A model generated the notes under the pieces. It searched no databases. It saw only the letters and a program-made list of their open reading frames with translations, and had not been told where the DNA came from. Positions 17,766-25,144 of a DNA stretch of 64,000 bases are shown here, one piece after another. The DNA is from Larkinella humicola. Lineage in GTDB: Bacteria; Bacteroidota; Bacteroidia; Cytophagales; Spirosomataceae. The stretch lies in NCBI RefSeq assembly GCF_008727875.1, contig NZ_VTWS01000009.1:124001-188000 (forward strand), read 5' to 3'. How positions within the stretch are numbered: the stretch's first letter is position 1; each line of letters opens with the position of its first letter. The translations under genes and the position numbers were made by a program.

Positions 17766-17781
17766 TGTGATTTTCGTCACA
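17766..17781. promoter_or_regulatory. CRP-type palindrome TGTGA-N6-TCACA
   Basis: TGTGATTTTCGTCACA is an exact match to the canonical CRP half-site palindrome. It lies 13 bp after the Crp-family gene and 63 bp before the SnoaL-like gene start at 17844, a suitable distance for a regulator of that gene. Recognition by the neighbouring Crp-family protein is inferred. Confidence 0.5.
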
Positions 17782-17843
17782 GGTTGATCGAAGAAAATAG
17801 GGCGAATTTTGCTGCCGTTTCACGCTTTAACGACCAAAACCAC

Positions 17844-18278
17844 ATGGATACTCCAGCCAATACCCGCACGATTGTTGCTCATTTTATCGAAAACATCTGG
17901 AATAAAAACCGCTTTGAAACGCTCGATGATTATCTTCATCCGGAATTTATCGATCACTCATTGCCGGCGTCGTTCCCGGCCAACCAGCAGGGACTGAAGC
18001 AATGGATTCTGACCACCAGCGCGGCATTCGAACACCAAACCGGCATTGAAGAGCAGGCAACCGAAGGCGATACCTGCCTGATCAAATTCACCATGCAGGT
18101 GCGCCAGATCGGCGTCTGGCGCGGCATCGAACCCGTTGGGGCAGAAGCTTCCGTGGTGGGCTATCGGTGTTTTAAAGTAACCGATGGAAAAATCCGTGAA
18201 CATTGGGCCTTACTCGACGGAAACTCGCTGGAAAATCAATTAAAAAACAGCACCCACGGCTGCAAAATCCAGGTGTGA
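17844..18278 (+). CDS. SnoaL-like/NTF2-fold protein (ester cyclase family)
   Basis: A 144-residue single-domain protein of the SnoaL-like polyketide cyclase/NTF2 fold. Typical features are VAHFIENIWNKNRFETLDDYLHP at the start, DHSLPASFP, and the strand GYRCFKVTDGKIREHWALLDG near the end. Family members range from cyclases and isomerases to stress-related proteins, so the reaction is open. The start is the ATG at 17844; the upstream extension covers the CRP-type palindrome region. Likely under control of that site. Confidence 0.75.
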   Translation: MDTPANTRTIVAHFIENIWNKNRFETLDDYLHPEFIDHSLPASFPANQQGLKQWILTTSAAFEHQTGIEEQATEGDTCLIKFTMQVRQIGVWRGIEPVGAEASVVGYRCFKVTDGKIREHWALLDGNSLENQLKNSTHGCKIQV

Positions 18279-18300
18279 ATGCTGGAAACCGACGTCTGCC

Positions 18301-18738
18301 ATGTACAAAGAAACACAACACTTTCGTCAACCCTGGCTCTGGGTGCTGCTGCTCGGCAGCCTGGCCCTGGTCATTTATCGCGGGCAACCCATTCATGTGG
18401 GCATCATGGCGGGTGTGCTGAGCTTGTTCTGGTTCTTGCGGCTGGAAACCCGGATCGATCAGGAAGGAATTGCCTACCGATGGTTTCCGTTTCAGCCAAC
18501 CTACCGCGTAATCAAATGGAATCAGATGGAACAGGTTACCGTCCGCAGGTATTCGGCTCTCGGCGAATTTGGGGGCTGGGGCATTCGTTTTTCCTGGAAC
18601 GGAACCGCCCATACGGTTTCCGGTAATTGGGGCATCGCGATAAAACAGAAAGGAAAAAAACGGACGCTACTGGTCGGAACCCAGCACCCGGATGAGGTCC
18701 GTCAACGAATCGGGAACGAGCAGCTGGTTGGTAATTAA
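18301..18738 (+). CDS. Small membrane protein with PH-like C-terminal part
   Basis: A 145-residue protein of unknown function. Two adjacent hydrophobic segments (residues ~12-28 and ~31-44) are followed by a beta-rich domain. The sequence ETRIDQEGIAYRWFPF, YRVIKWNQMEQVTVRRY and GIAIKQKGKKRTLLVGTQ resembles bacterial PH-like (YdbS/YokE type) domains. It starts 22 bp after the SnoaL-like gene, so they are probably cotranscribed. Confidence 0.6.
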   Translation: MYKETQHFRQPWLWVLLLGSLALVIYRGQPIHVGIMAGVLSLFWFLRLETRIDQEGIAYRWFPFQPTYRVIKWNQMEQVTVRRYSALGEFGGWGIRFSWNGTAHTVSGNWGIAIKQKGKKRTLLVGTQHPDEVRQRIGNEQLVGN

Positions 18739-18788
18739 CCCGTTGCCCTAACCGCAACGTGATTCATCAGCGAAAAAAGTAGGGGTTC

Positions 18789-18822
18789 TTTGGGAAATTA
18801 AGCTGACTTTCCAGTAAGTTTA
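18789..18822 (+). promoter_or_regulatory. Candidate Bacteroidota promoter of the ethylene-receptor-like kinase
   Basis: TTTG at 18789-18792 and TAAGTTTA at 18815-18822, 22 bp apart, resemble the -33 TTTG and -7 TAnnTTTG elements of Bacteroidota promoters with one mismatch. It lies about 115 bp upstream of the start at 18938. Confidence 0.35.
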
Positions 18823-18937
18823 GAACAAAATCCCCCATTTTTAGTAGTGGTTCAGGGGCCGGGCAGGTGTTCTATTCAGTAGGCTCTACCGGGCAACTGG
18901 CAGACGCCGAACCCGCGCTGTTGGCCCGTTTTGCACG

Positions 18938-20101
18938 ATGCAGCAAGTATTTGATTTTTTCCAACGGCTCGCCGATACCAGCGACTGGCCGCCCCGCTGG
19001 AATTGCGGGACCTGGACCGATTTTCACGGCTGGCTGTATATTCTATCCGACCTGACCATCTGGCTGGCGTACATGGCAATTCCCCTCATTCTGATTCGCT
19101 TTATCTTCATCAAAAAAGGAGTACCCCTGGCCGGTGTTTTCTGGCTTTTTGGTGCCTTTATCCTGTTTTGTGGCCTGACCCACCTGATTGATGCCGCCAT
19201 GTTCTGGATTCCGGCCTACCGCATCAACGCCCTGATCCGTTTTCTGACGGCGGTGGTGTCGGTGGCAACGGTCGTTGCCCTGATCCGGTATTTCAACGAA
19301 GCAGTTGGGCTGCGCACATCGAAAGAATATGACCGCGAACTGTCCTACCGCCAACTGGCCATGCAGGAACTGACGCGCTCCAATCAGGAGTTGCAGCAGT
19401 TTGCCTACATCGCGTCGCACGATCTGCAATCGCCCCTGAAAACGATCGCCAACTACCTGTCGCTGCTCGAAAGCAAACACGGCGATCAGCTCGACCCGGA
19501 TGCCCGGCGGCTCGTTGGGGTGTCGACGGCTGCGGCTGAGCGCATGCGCAACCTGATCAACGATCTGCTGGATTTCTCGCGCGTTGGCAGTGATGTTGCG
19601 CTCCAGCATGTCGATCTGCAGGAACTGGTCAATGAAATTCTGGAGGAACAGCAAGCCGAAATTCAGGCCACGGGGGCCGTGGTGGATCTGGGCACCCTGC
19701 CCACAATTATGGGGCATCGCACCGACCTGAAACAGTTGTTTCAAAACCTGCTATCCAACGCTCTCAAATACCGCCGACCCGACGTGGCTCCCCGGGTTAG
19801 CATTCAGGTGACGGATGAGGGCAACCAGTATCGCTTTGCCATCCGCGACAATGGCATCGGCATCGACCGCCAGTATTTCGAGCGGGTGTTTCAGATTTTC
19901 CAGCGGCTTCACGGGCGCAATCAGTATTCCGGTACCGGCATCGGGCTCGCTACCTGCAAAAAAGTGATCGACATTTACGGGGGACAAATCTGGATCGACA
20001 GCACCGTAGGCCAGGGAACGACGTTCTATTTTACGATTCCGAAAGTGATCAAAATGCTTCACCACTATGTCCAGACCGATTCCCTGCAGTCGCTGAACTG
20101 A
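18938..20101 (+). CDS. Sensor histidine kinase with ethylene-receptor-like N-terminal membrane domain
   Basis: A 387-residue kinase. Three membrane helices in residues ~30-120 match the ethylene-binding domain of plant ETR1. From memory of ETR1 numbering, the residues D25, Y32, I35, P36, I62, C65 and H69 correspond to D38, Y45, I48, P49, I75, C78 and H82, all at one constant offset of 13; C78 and H82 lie in LFCGLTHLID and would be the copper ligands. R101 stands where ETR1 has K91. No GAF domain follows; a short linker leads to the kinase, with H-box IASHDLQSPLKT, N-box QNLLSNALKYRR, G1 RDNGIGID and G2 GTGIGLATCKK. No response regulator is adjacent. Copper and ethylene binding are inferred from these residues only. 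Confidence 0.85.
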   Translation: MQQVFDFFQRLADTSDWPPRWNCGTWTDFHGWLYILSDLTIWLAYMAIPLILIRFIFIKKGVPLAGVFWLFGAFILFCGLTHLIDAAMFWIPAYRINALIRFLTAVVSVATVVALIRYFNEAVGLRTSKEYDRELSYRQLAMQELTRSNQELQQFAYIASHDLQSPLKTIANYLSLLESKHGDQLDPDARRLVGVSTAAAERMRNLINDLLDFSRVGSDVALQHVDLQELVNEILEEQQAEIQATGAVVDLGTLPTIMGHRTDLKQLFQNLLSNALKYRRPDVAPRVSIQVTDEGNQYRFAIRDNGIGIDRQYFERVFQIFQRLHGRNQYSGTGIGLATCKKVIDIYGGQIWIDSTVGQGTTFYFTIPKVIKMLHHYVQTDSLQSLN

Positions 20102-20112
20102 CGCGTTGTCTC

Positions 20113-20946
20113 TTACTCGTAGTGGTAATAAACCGTACTGGCCGGAAATGGCTTCGTCGTTGTCATCTGCTGGGTTTTGTGCGTCGGATAGCCCTGTTGG
20201 TTATACTGATACGTTAGGGTCAAAACCGAGATAACCGACTGATCCTCCGCCCGTTTAACGGTAATTTTTCCCGGATTGTTGACCATCGTCCGCTCCTGGG
20301 GTAGATAAGGGTATAGAACAAGCGGACAATGCGGATTTTTCTGGTCGTCATAGGCTTCATACGAAACCGTTTCCCAGGCCTTAAAAGACGAATTACCCGG
20401 TTTTCTGATAAACGATTGGGTCTGCGTCACGTTTCCCCGACGATCGTATTCATACCGGTATTTGATAAACGTAGCGGTTTCAAAGGTGTCGTTATCGGTA
20501 TCGTGAATCTGATCGAGCAGTTCGACCAGCCGGCCTTCCGCGCCAAAAAGGTAAAAATGCGAAACCACCAGCCGGTTTCGATGATCGTATTCTTCGGTTT
20601 TGTCGAGCAATTTCCCTTCGTAATAAAACTTCACCGACAGGCTTCCATTGCTGATGATGCGACTCAGGCGGTTTTCAGCGTCGTATTCCAGGTCTGCATT
20701 CAGGATCGCTACTGTGCTGTCAGTATACGCCCAGTTCGATTGAAATTTGGCTAAAAGACCGGCAGAGTTGTAGTGATATTGCTGAAAGTTCTTTTCGCCC
20801 GCCGTGATTTTTTGCAGTCGAAGAGCGGTCGGCTCCGGTTCCTGCGAAAGCGTGGACTTGGGCGAACAGGCACTCAGGTTCATCAAAACGAGGAAACCCA
20901 ATAGCAAAAACCACGGGCGGTTTTTCTGCAAAGCGGAAGTGATCAT
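20113..20946 (-). CDS. Lipoprotein of unknown function with YD-repeat-like sequence
   Basis: A 277-residue protein with a type II signal peptide; the lipobox is LSAC with C27. The body contains Tyr-rich strands such as FQQYHYNSAGLLAKFQ, EYDAENRLSRII and RYEYDRRGNVTQTQSF. These resemble the RHS/YD-repeat style found in many Bacteroidota lipoproteins of unknown role. It is convergent with the sensor kinase gene, whose stop is 11 bp away. No enzyme motif is recognised. Confidence 0.7.
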   Translation of the reverse strand: MITSALQKNRPWFLLLGFLVLMNLSACSPKSTLSQEPEPTALRLQKITAGEKNFQQYHYNSAGLLAKFQSNWAYTDSTVAILNADLEYDAENRLSRIISNGSLSVKFYYEGKLLDKTEEYDHRNRLVVSHFYLFGAEGRLVELLDQIHDTDNDTFETATFIKYRYEYDRRGNVTQTQSFIRKPGNSSFKAWETVSYEAYDDQKNPHCPLVLYPYLPQERTMVNNPGKITVKRAEDQSVISVLTLTYQYNQQGYPTHKTQQMTTTKPFPASTVYYHYE

Positions 20947-21143
20947 GGCTGGTGGTGGAGCGTTACGATGACAGCGCGCTCCGCTTACTGACCGGCGGAG
21001 TGGCTGATAAAACGCTGCAAACTAGCATCAGGAGCGTGCTTTCCCAGACGGTTTTGTCATCAACGGCTGATTCGGCCCCCTGAAGCCGCAGAAAAAGAGA
21101 CTGAATGGGGCAACGGAGGCAATGAAATCCGGTGGAGAGCGCC

Positions 21144-22769
21144 CTACGTCTGAATGATCCCCACATTAAACGCCTTCGTGATCGGCGCGTGGTTAGCGGC
21201 TTCGATGCCCATCGAAAGCCAGGTGCGGGTGTCGAGCGGATCGATCACGGCATCGACCCAGAGCCGCGAAGCCGCGAAGTAGGGCGAAAGCTGTTCGTTA
21301 TACTGATTCGTAATTTTTTGCAGCAATTCCTGTTCCTTTTCCGGTGTGATGGTTTCGCCTTTGGCTTTGAGCGATGCCACCTGGATTTGCAACAGCGTTT
21401 TGGCCGCCGACGCCCCGCTCATCACCGCCATCTGCGCCGTAGGCCAGGCCACAATCAGCCGTGGATCGTAGGCTTTGCCGCACATGGCGTAGTTGCCCGC
21501 GCCGTAGGAATTGCCCACAATGACCGTAAATTTCGGCACCACCGAGTTGGCCATCGCGTTGACCATCTTGGCACCGTCTTTGATAATACCGCCCTGCTCC
21601 GAACGACTCCCGACCATAAAACCGGTGACGTCCTGCAAAAACACCAGCGGTATTTTTTTCTGGTTGCAGTTCATGATAAACCGCGCGGCTTTGTCGGCCG
21701 AGTCGGAATAAATCACCCCGCCCATCTGCATTTCGCCCGGCCCGGAAGCGCCACCCGCGCCCGTCCGGCCTTTTGCCTTCACGACTTTCCGCTGGTTGGC
21801 CACAATGCCGACCGCCCAGCCGTTGATCCGCGCGTAGCCGCAAAGGATGGTTTGTCCATACAGTTCCTTGTATTCATCAAATTCGGACTTGTCTACCAGC
21901 CGCGCAATCACTTCGCGCATGTCGTACGGTTTGACGCGATCGACCGGAATCAGGCCATACAGTTCCTGCGGATTTTTGGCGGGCAAAACCGGTTCCGTGT
22001 AGCTAAAACCGGCTTTTTCGGGTTCCCCTAGTTTATCAAAACTGCGCCGGATGGCGTCCAGACAACTTTTTTCGTCGGGGTATTTGTTATCCGTTACCCC
22101 CGAAATCTCGCTGTGGGTGCTGGCTCCGCCGAGGGTTTCGGCATCGACGTCCTCGCCCACCGACGCCTTGACCAGATAGGGACCGGCCAGGAAAATCGAT
22201 CCGGTGCCTTCCACAATCAGGGCTTCGTCCGACATGATCGGCAGATACGCTCCGCCGGCCACACAACTGCCCATAATGGCCGCAATCTGGACAATGCCCA
22301 TCGCCGACATCTGGGCGTTGTTGCGAAAAATCCGGCCGAAATGTTCTTTATCAGCAAAAACTTCGTCCTGAAGCGGCAGATAAACGCCCGCACTATCGAC
22401 CAGGTAAATGATCGGCAGGCGGTTTTCCATCGCTATTTCCTGCGCCCGGAGGTTCTTTTTGGCTGTAATCGGAAACCAGGCCCCGGCTTTCACCGTCGCG
22501 TCATTCGCCACAATGACGCACTGCCTTCCCGATACGTAGCCCAGACCGACCACCACGCCCCCCGACGGGCAACCACCGTGATCGGCGTACATCCCATCCC
22601 CGACAAATAGCCCGATTTCAATGAAAGAAGAATCCGGATCGATCAGATAAGCAATGCGCTCGCGGGCGGTGAGTTTACCCTTCCGGTGCTGGTCTTCAAT
22701 TTTTTTCGGGCCACCACCGAGTTGGGTTTGGGTAGACTTGCGGTTTAATTCTTCCAGAAGCGGAGTCAT
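21144..22769 (-). CDS. Acyl-CoA carboxylase, carboxyltransferase (beta) subunit
   Basis: A 541-residue carboxyltransferase of the propionyl-/methylcrotonyl-CoA carboxylase family. N-terminal (acyl-CoA-binding) and C-terminal (carboxybiotin-binding) crotonase-like halves are both present; recognisable segments are GGPKKIEDQHRKGKLTARER, GGASGPGEMQMGG and MCGKAYDPRLIVAWPTAQM. It would transfer CO2 from biotin to an acyl-CoA. No biotin carboxylase or biotin carrier gene is in the window, so partners must be elsewhere and the substrate is unresolved between propionyl-, methylcrotonyl- and acetyl-CoA. The ATG at 22769 (MTPLLEEL) is preferred over 22790. The upstream gap holds two palindromes. Confidence 0.9.
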   Translation of the reverse strand: MTPLLEELNRKSTQTQLGGGPKKIEDQHRKGKLTARERIAYLIDPDSSFIEIGLFVGDGMYADHGGCPSGGVVVGLGYVSGRQCVIVANDATVKAGAWFPITAKKNLRAQEIAMENRLPIIYLVDSAGVYLPLQDEVFADKEHFGRIFRNNAQMSAMGIVQIAAIMGSCVAGGAYLPIMSDEALIVEGTGSIFLAGPYLVKASVGEDVDAETLGGASTHSEISGVTDNKYPDEKSCLDAIRRSFDKLGEPEKAGFSYTEPVLPAKNPQELYGLIPVDRVKPYDMREVIARLVDKSEFDEYKELYGQTILCGYARINGWAVGIVANQRKVVKAKGRTGAGGASGPGEMQMGGVIYSDSADKAARFIMNCNQKKIPLVFLQDVTGFMVGSRSEQGGIIKDGAKMVNAMANSVVPKFTVIVGNSYGAGNYAMCGKAYDPRLIVAWPTAQMAVMSGASAAKTLLQIQVASLKAKGETITPEKEQELLQKITNQYNEQLSPYFAASRLWVDAVIDPLDTRTWLSMGIEAANHAPITKAFNVGIIQT

Positions 22770-22786
22770 CGTCGTCAGGCGGTTAA

Positions 22787-22819
22787 ACACCTGTAAGGTT
22801 TTTTTAACCTTGCAGGTGT
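22787..22819. terminator. Hairpin ACACCTGTAAGGTT... between mlaD-like and carboxylase genes
   Basis: ACACCTGTAAGGTT at 22787-22800 pairs with AACCTTGCAGGTGT ending at 22819, with one G-T wobble and a T-rich loop. It lies upstream of the carboxylase start and downstream of the MlaD-like gene; it is related in sequence to the hairpin at 22886-22920. Confidence 0.55.
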
Positions 22820-22885
22820 CGCTTTTTACCGTTTTCTAGCTCAGGTCTGTGATGCAACCTTTGCCGCTTTTTTCTACATAAGGCT

Positions 22886-22920
22886 AACACCTGTCAGGTA
22901 AAAAAAACCTGACAGGTGTT
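22886..22920. terminator. Perfect 14-bp palindrome at the 3' end of the MlaD-like gene
   Basis: AACACCTGTCAGGT and ACCTGACAGGTGTT are exact reverse complements separated by A7. The right arm touches the stop codon of the MlaD-like gene (22919-22921). On the minus strand the loop is T-rich. It probably terminates the MlaD transcript or protects its 3' end. Confidence 0.6.
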
Positions 22921-23905
22921 ACTTTGTCGAATCCGAAAGTGGCACCACGATGGTGGCGCTCTGCGCCGGTGTGGTAACCGCCTTTTCCTTCTTGCCAAAC
23001 AGCGAAAAATGCACGTACCGCTTCGGATGCTCGCGGAAATCGGTCAGCAATTTATCCAGACTGGCGGTGGCGTTGTTAACGTTTTTATACAGTGCCTCGT
23101 CGCCCTTCAGCTTGCCCAGCGTGCCTTTGCCGCTGTTGATGTCGGCCAGCATTTGTTGCAAAGTTCCGATGGATTGATTGGCGCTGGCCAGTGTCTGGCT
23201 CAGTTTCAGGGCATTGAGCGAATCAGCAAAGGTGCTGGCTTTCGACAGCAGCGGTTTAATTTCTTTCTCGGTTTCGGCCAGCGACGCCGACAAAGCGCCG
23301 AGGTTGGTCATCAGTCGCTTGATGCCTTCGCGGTTTTCGCCGATGGTGAGTTGCAGGGTTCCGGTGGTTGCTTCCACGCCTTCCAGCGTCCGGGTCAACA
23401 CCAGGCCGGTGCGATCGAACTGCTTGACGATCCGGTTCAGGTTGATGGTCAGCGAATCGACGGTATTCAAAACCGGCAGCGTTTTCTCTTTGATCAAGGC
23501 CGTTAGTCCCGCTTCTTTCCCACTCACCAGCGTATCACCTTTGGCCAGTTCACCCGCCGACCGATTGATTTGCAGAATGATGAGCTTGCCGCCCAATACG
23601 CCGGCATCGGCCAGAATGGCTTTGGAGCCTTTGCCCACCAGAATCCGTTTGTCGATGTCCAGCGTAACCAGCAAGCGGTTACCCTGCTGCTGCAGAATAT
23701 CGATCCGATCCACCCGCCCGACATTCAGGCCGTTGAGCTGCACCGGGTTTGAGGGTGTCAGCCCATCCACGTTATCATAAACGACTACGTATTTATTCGA
23801 TCGGGAAAAGATATCGGCACCTTTGAGGTAATTAAATCCGAAATAAAGCATCGCCAATGCTACCACTGCCAGGATGCCCACCTTTGCTTCTTTTGAAATT
23901 TTCAT
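22919..23905 (-). CDS. MlaD-family (MCE) phospholipid transport protein
   Basis: A 328-residue protein with one N-terminal membrane anchor (VGILAVVALAMLYFGFNYL) followed by the MCE/MlaD domain (VVYDNVDGLTPSNPVQLNG, GRVDRIDI). The long C-terminal part is helical and rich in short heptad-like repeats, as usual for periplasmic-spanning MCE proteins. MlaD works with an ABC ATPase (MlaF) and permease (MlaE) to move phospholipids between membranes; those genes are not in this window. It lies 217 bp downstream of an amidase gene on the same strand, a common pairing in Bacteroidota. Confidence 0.85.
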   Translation of the reverse strand: MKISKEAKVGILAVVALAMLYFGFNYLKGADIFSRSNKYVVVYDNVDGLTPSNPVQLNGLNVGRVDRIDILQQQGNRLLVTLDIDKRILVGKGSKAILADAGVLGGKLIILQINRSAGELAKGDTLVSGKEAGLTALIKEKTLPVLNTVDSLTINLNRIVKQFDRTGLVLTRTLEGVEATTGTLQLTIGENREGIKRLMTNLGALSASLAETEKEIKPLLSKASTFADSLNALKLSQTLASANQSIGTLQQMLADINSGKGTLGKLKGDEALYKNVNNATASLDKLLTDFREHPKRYVHFSLFGKKEKAVTTPAQSATIVVPLSDSTK

Positions 23906-23909
23906 GCGG

Positions 23910-24100
23910 AGTGTGAATGGATGAATGGTTTGATGGCTAGAGGATTACACATGGTTTGATGGTTAAATTGTTAAAATGGCTGGATGATTGGTGACCCGTC
24001 CTGATCTGGCACTTCAACATTCAACCCTTCGTAACCCTGAAAACCATTTTTAGCCATCCGACCATTCTTAGTCATATAGCCATTCAACAATAAAAACCGC
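23910..24100. repeat. Imperfect self-complementary intergenic sequence (ATGGTTTGATGGT type)
   Basis: The gap between the amidase and MlaD-like genes contains repeated GAATGG, ATGGTTTGATGG and AATGGCTGGATG on one side and CCATTTTTAGCCATCC, GACCATTC and TAGCCATTC on the other, so it can fold into a long imperfect hairpin. It is non-coding and resembles the low-complexity intergenic palindromes of this phylum. Confidence 0.4.
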
Positions 24101-24122
24101 TGCGAAGTTAACAACAACTTGC

Positions 24123-25019
24123 TTACTCTACTGCATCTACTTCGTCTTTATACGCCTTGAAGGCCCGGAAAATGGCATTTGCCAAGGCATCCTGCCCCTC
24201 TTCCGAAGCTAAATACCGTTCTTCGTCGGGATTGGTGATGTAACCGGTTTCAACCAGCACACTGGGCATGGTGGTTCGCCACAGCACCAGGAAACCCGCC
24301 TGCTTGACGCCCCGGCTGGGTCGCTCGGCATTTTTCTTGAAACTCCACTCCACTTTCTGGGCAAAATCGACGCTGCTGTTCATGAAGGCATGCTGGTAGT
24401 TGGCCAGCATGATGTGGGCCAATGGCGAGTCCGGATCAAAGCCCTGGTAGTTTTCCTTGTAATTGCTTTCTTTCAAAATAACCGCGTTCTCGCGTTTGGC
24501 CACATCCAGATTCCCGTTGGTTTTGTGCAGCCCCATGGTGTAGGTTTCCGTGCCGTTGACGCGACTGGACGATGGGCTGGCATTGACGTGGATCGAGATG
24601 AACAGGTCGGCTTTGTTGCGGTTGGCGATGGCCGAGCGCTCGTTCAGTTCGATGAACACATCCGTTGAGCGGGTATAAATCACTTTGACGCCCGGCAGTT
24701 CTTCTTTGATGCGCCGACCCAGTTCCAGCGCAATTTTCAACACAATCCGCGATTCGCGGTTGCGCTTGGTCATGGTGCCGGGGTCTTTGCCCCCGTGGCC
24801 GGGATCGAGAACGACCGTTCGCAGTCGACCGGGCCGGATCTCTGCCTGCTGTTGCTCCTGTTTTGGATTATCCTGCGGTAAAACCGGGATCATTCCGGGC
24901 AAGGCCAGCAGACACAGAACGGCGATCACCAAACAACAAGCAGGCAAGAGGGTCCGGGCAGGCGTTTTTGGGACCGTCCGGAATACTTTAATAATTTTTA
25001 ACAGGTTTAACCGTTTCAA
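24123..25019 (-). CDS. N-acetylmuramoyl-L-alanine amidase (Amidase_3)
   Basis: A 298-residue peptidoglycan amidase of the AmiC/CwlD type. A basic N-terminus and a hydrophobic segment (residues ~24-48) form a membrane anchor or signal. The zinc ligands are H75 in VLDPGHGGKDPG, E89 in NRES and H144 in ISIHVNAS; E257 in SVLVETGYITN is the catalytic glutamate. It cleaves the bond between MurNAc and L-Ala of the stem peptide in the periplasm. A divergent lptD-like gene lies 125 bp away and a MlaD-like gene follows, making an envelope cluster. Confidence 0.9.
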   Translation of the reverse strand: MKRLNLLKIIKVFRTVPKTPARTLLPACCLVIAVLCLLALPGMIPVLPQDNPKQEQQQAEIRPGRLRTVVLDPGHGGKDPGTMTKRNRESRIVLKIALELGRRIKEELPGVKVIYTRSTDVFIELNERSAIANRNKADLFISIHVNASPSSSRVNGTETYTMGLHKTNGNLDVAKRENAVILKESNYKENYQGFDPDSPLAHIMLANYQHAFMNSSVDFAQKVEWSFKKNAERPSRGVKQAGFLVLWRTTMPSVLVETGYITNPDEERYLASEEGQDALANAIFRAFKAYKDEVDAVE

Positions 25020-25045
25020 GGCAGTATTGGAATGAAGTTAGCGAC

Positions 25046-25053
25046 TAACTTTG
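25046..25053 (+). promoter_or_regulatory. TAnnTTTG -7 element upstream of lptD
   Basis: TAACTTTG matches the Bacteroidota -7 consensus exactly. A TTG at 25027-25029 gives a slightly short spacing of 16 bp for the -33 element. It lies 92 bp upstream of the proposed lptD start. Confidence 0.35.
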
Positions 25054-25144
25054 TAAACCGGAGTAGGCCGGAACCCTTTTGGCCGTTCGACCGGACGGGC
25101 TGACAGCGGAAGCCAGCGCTGGATTGTGAGCAAATATAATTTTT

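Noticed and set aside
21132-22031. Long plus-strand ORF (299 residues) opposite the carboxylase gene
   Set aside because: It is antisense to a well-supported carboxyltransferase gene, and its His/Arg-rich translation is typical of a shadow frame.
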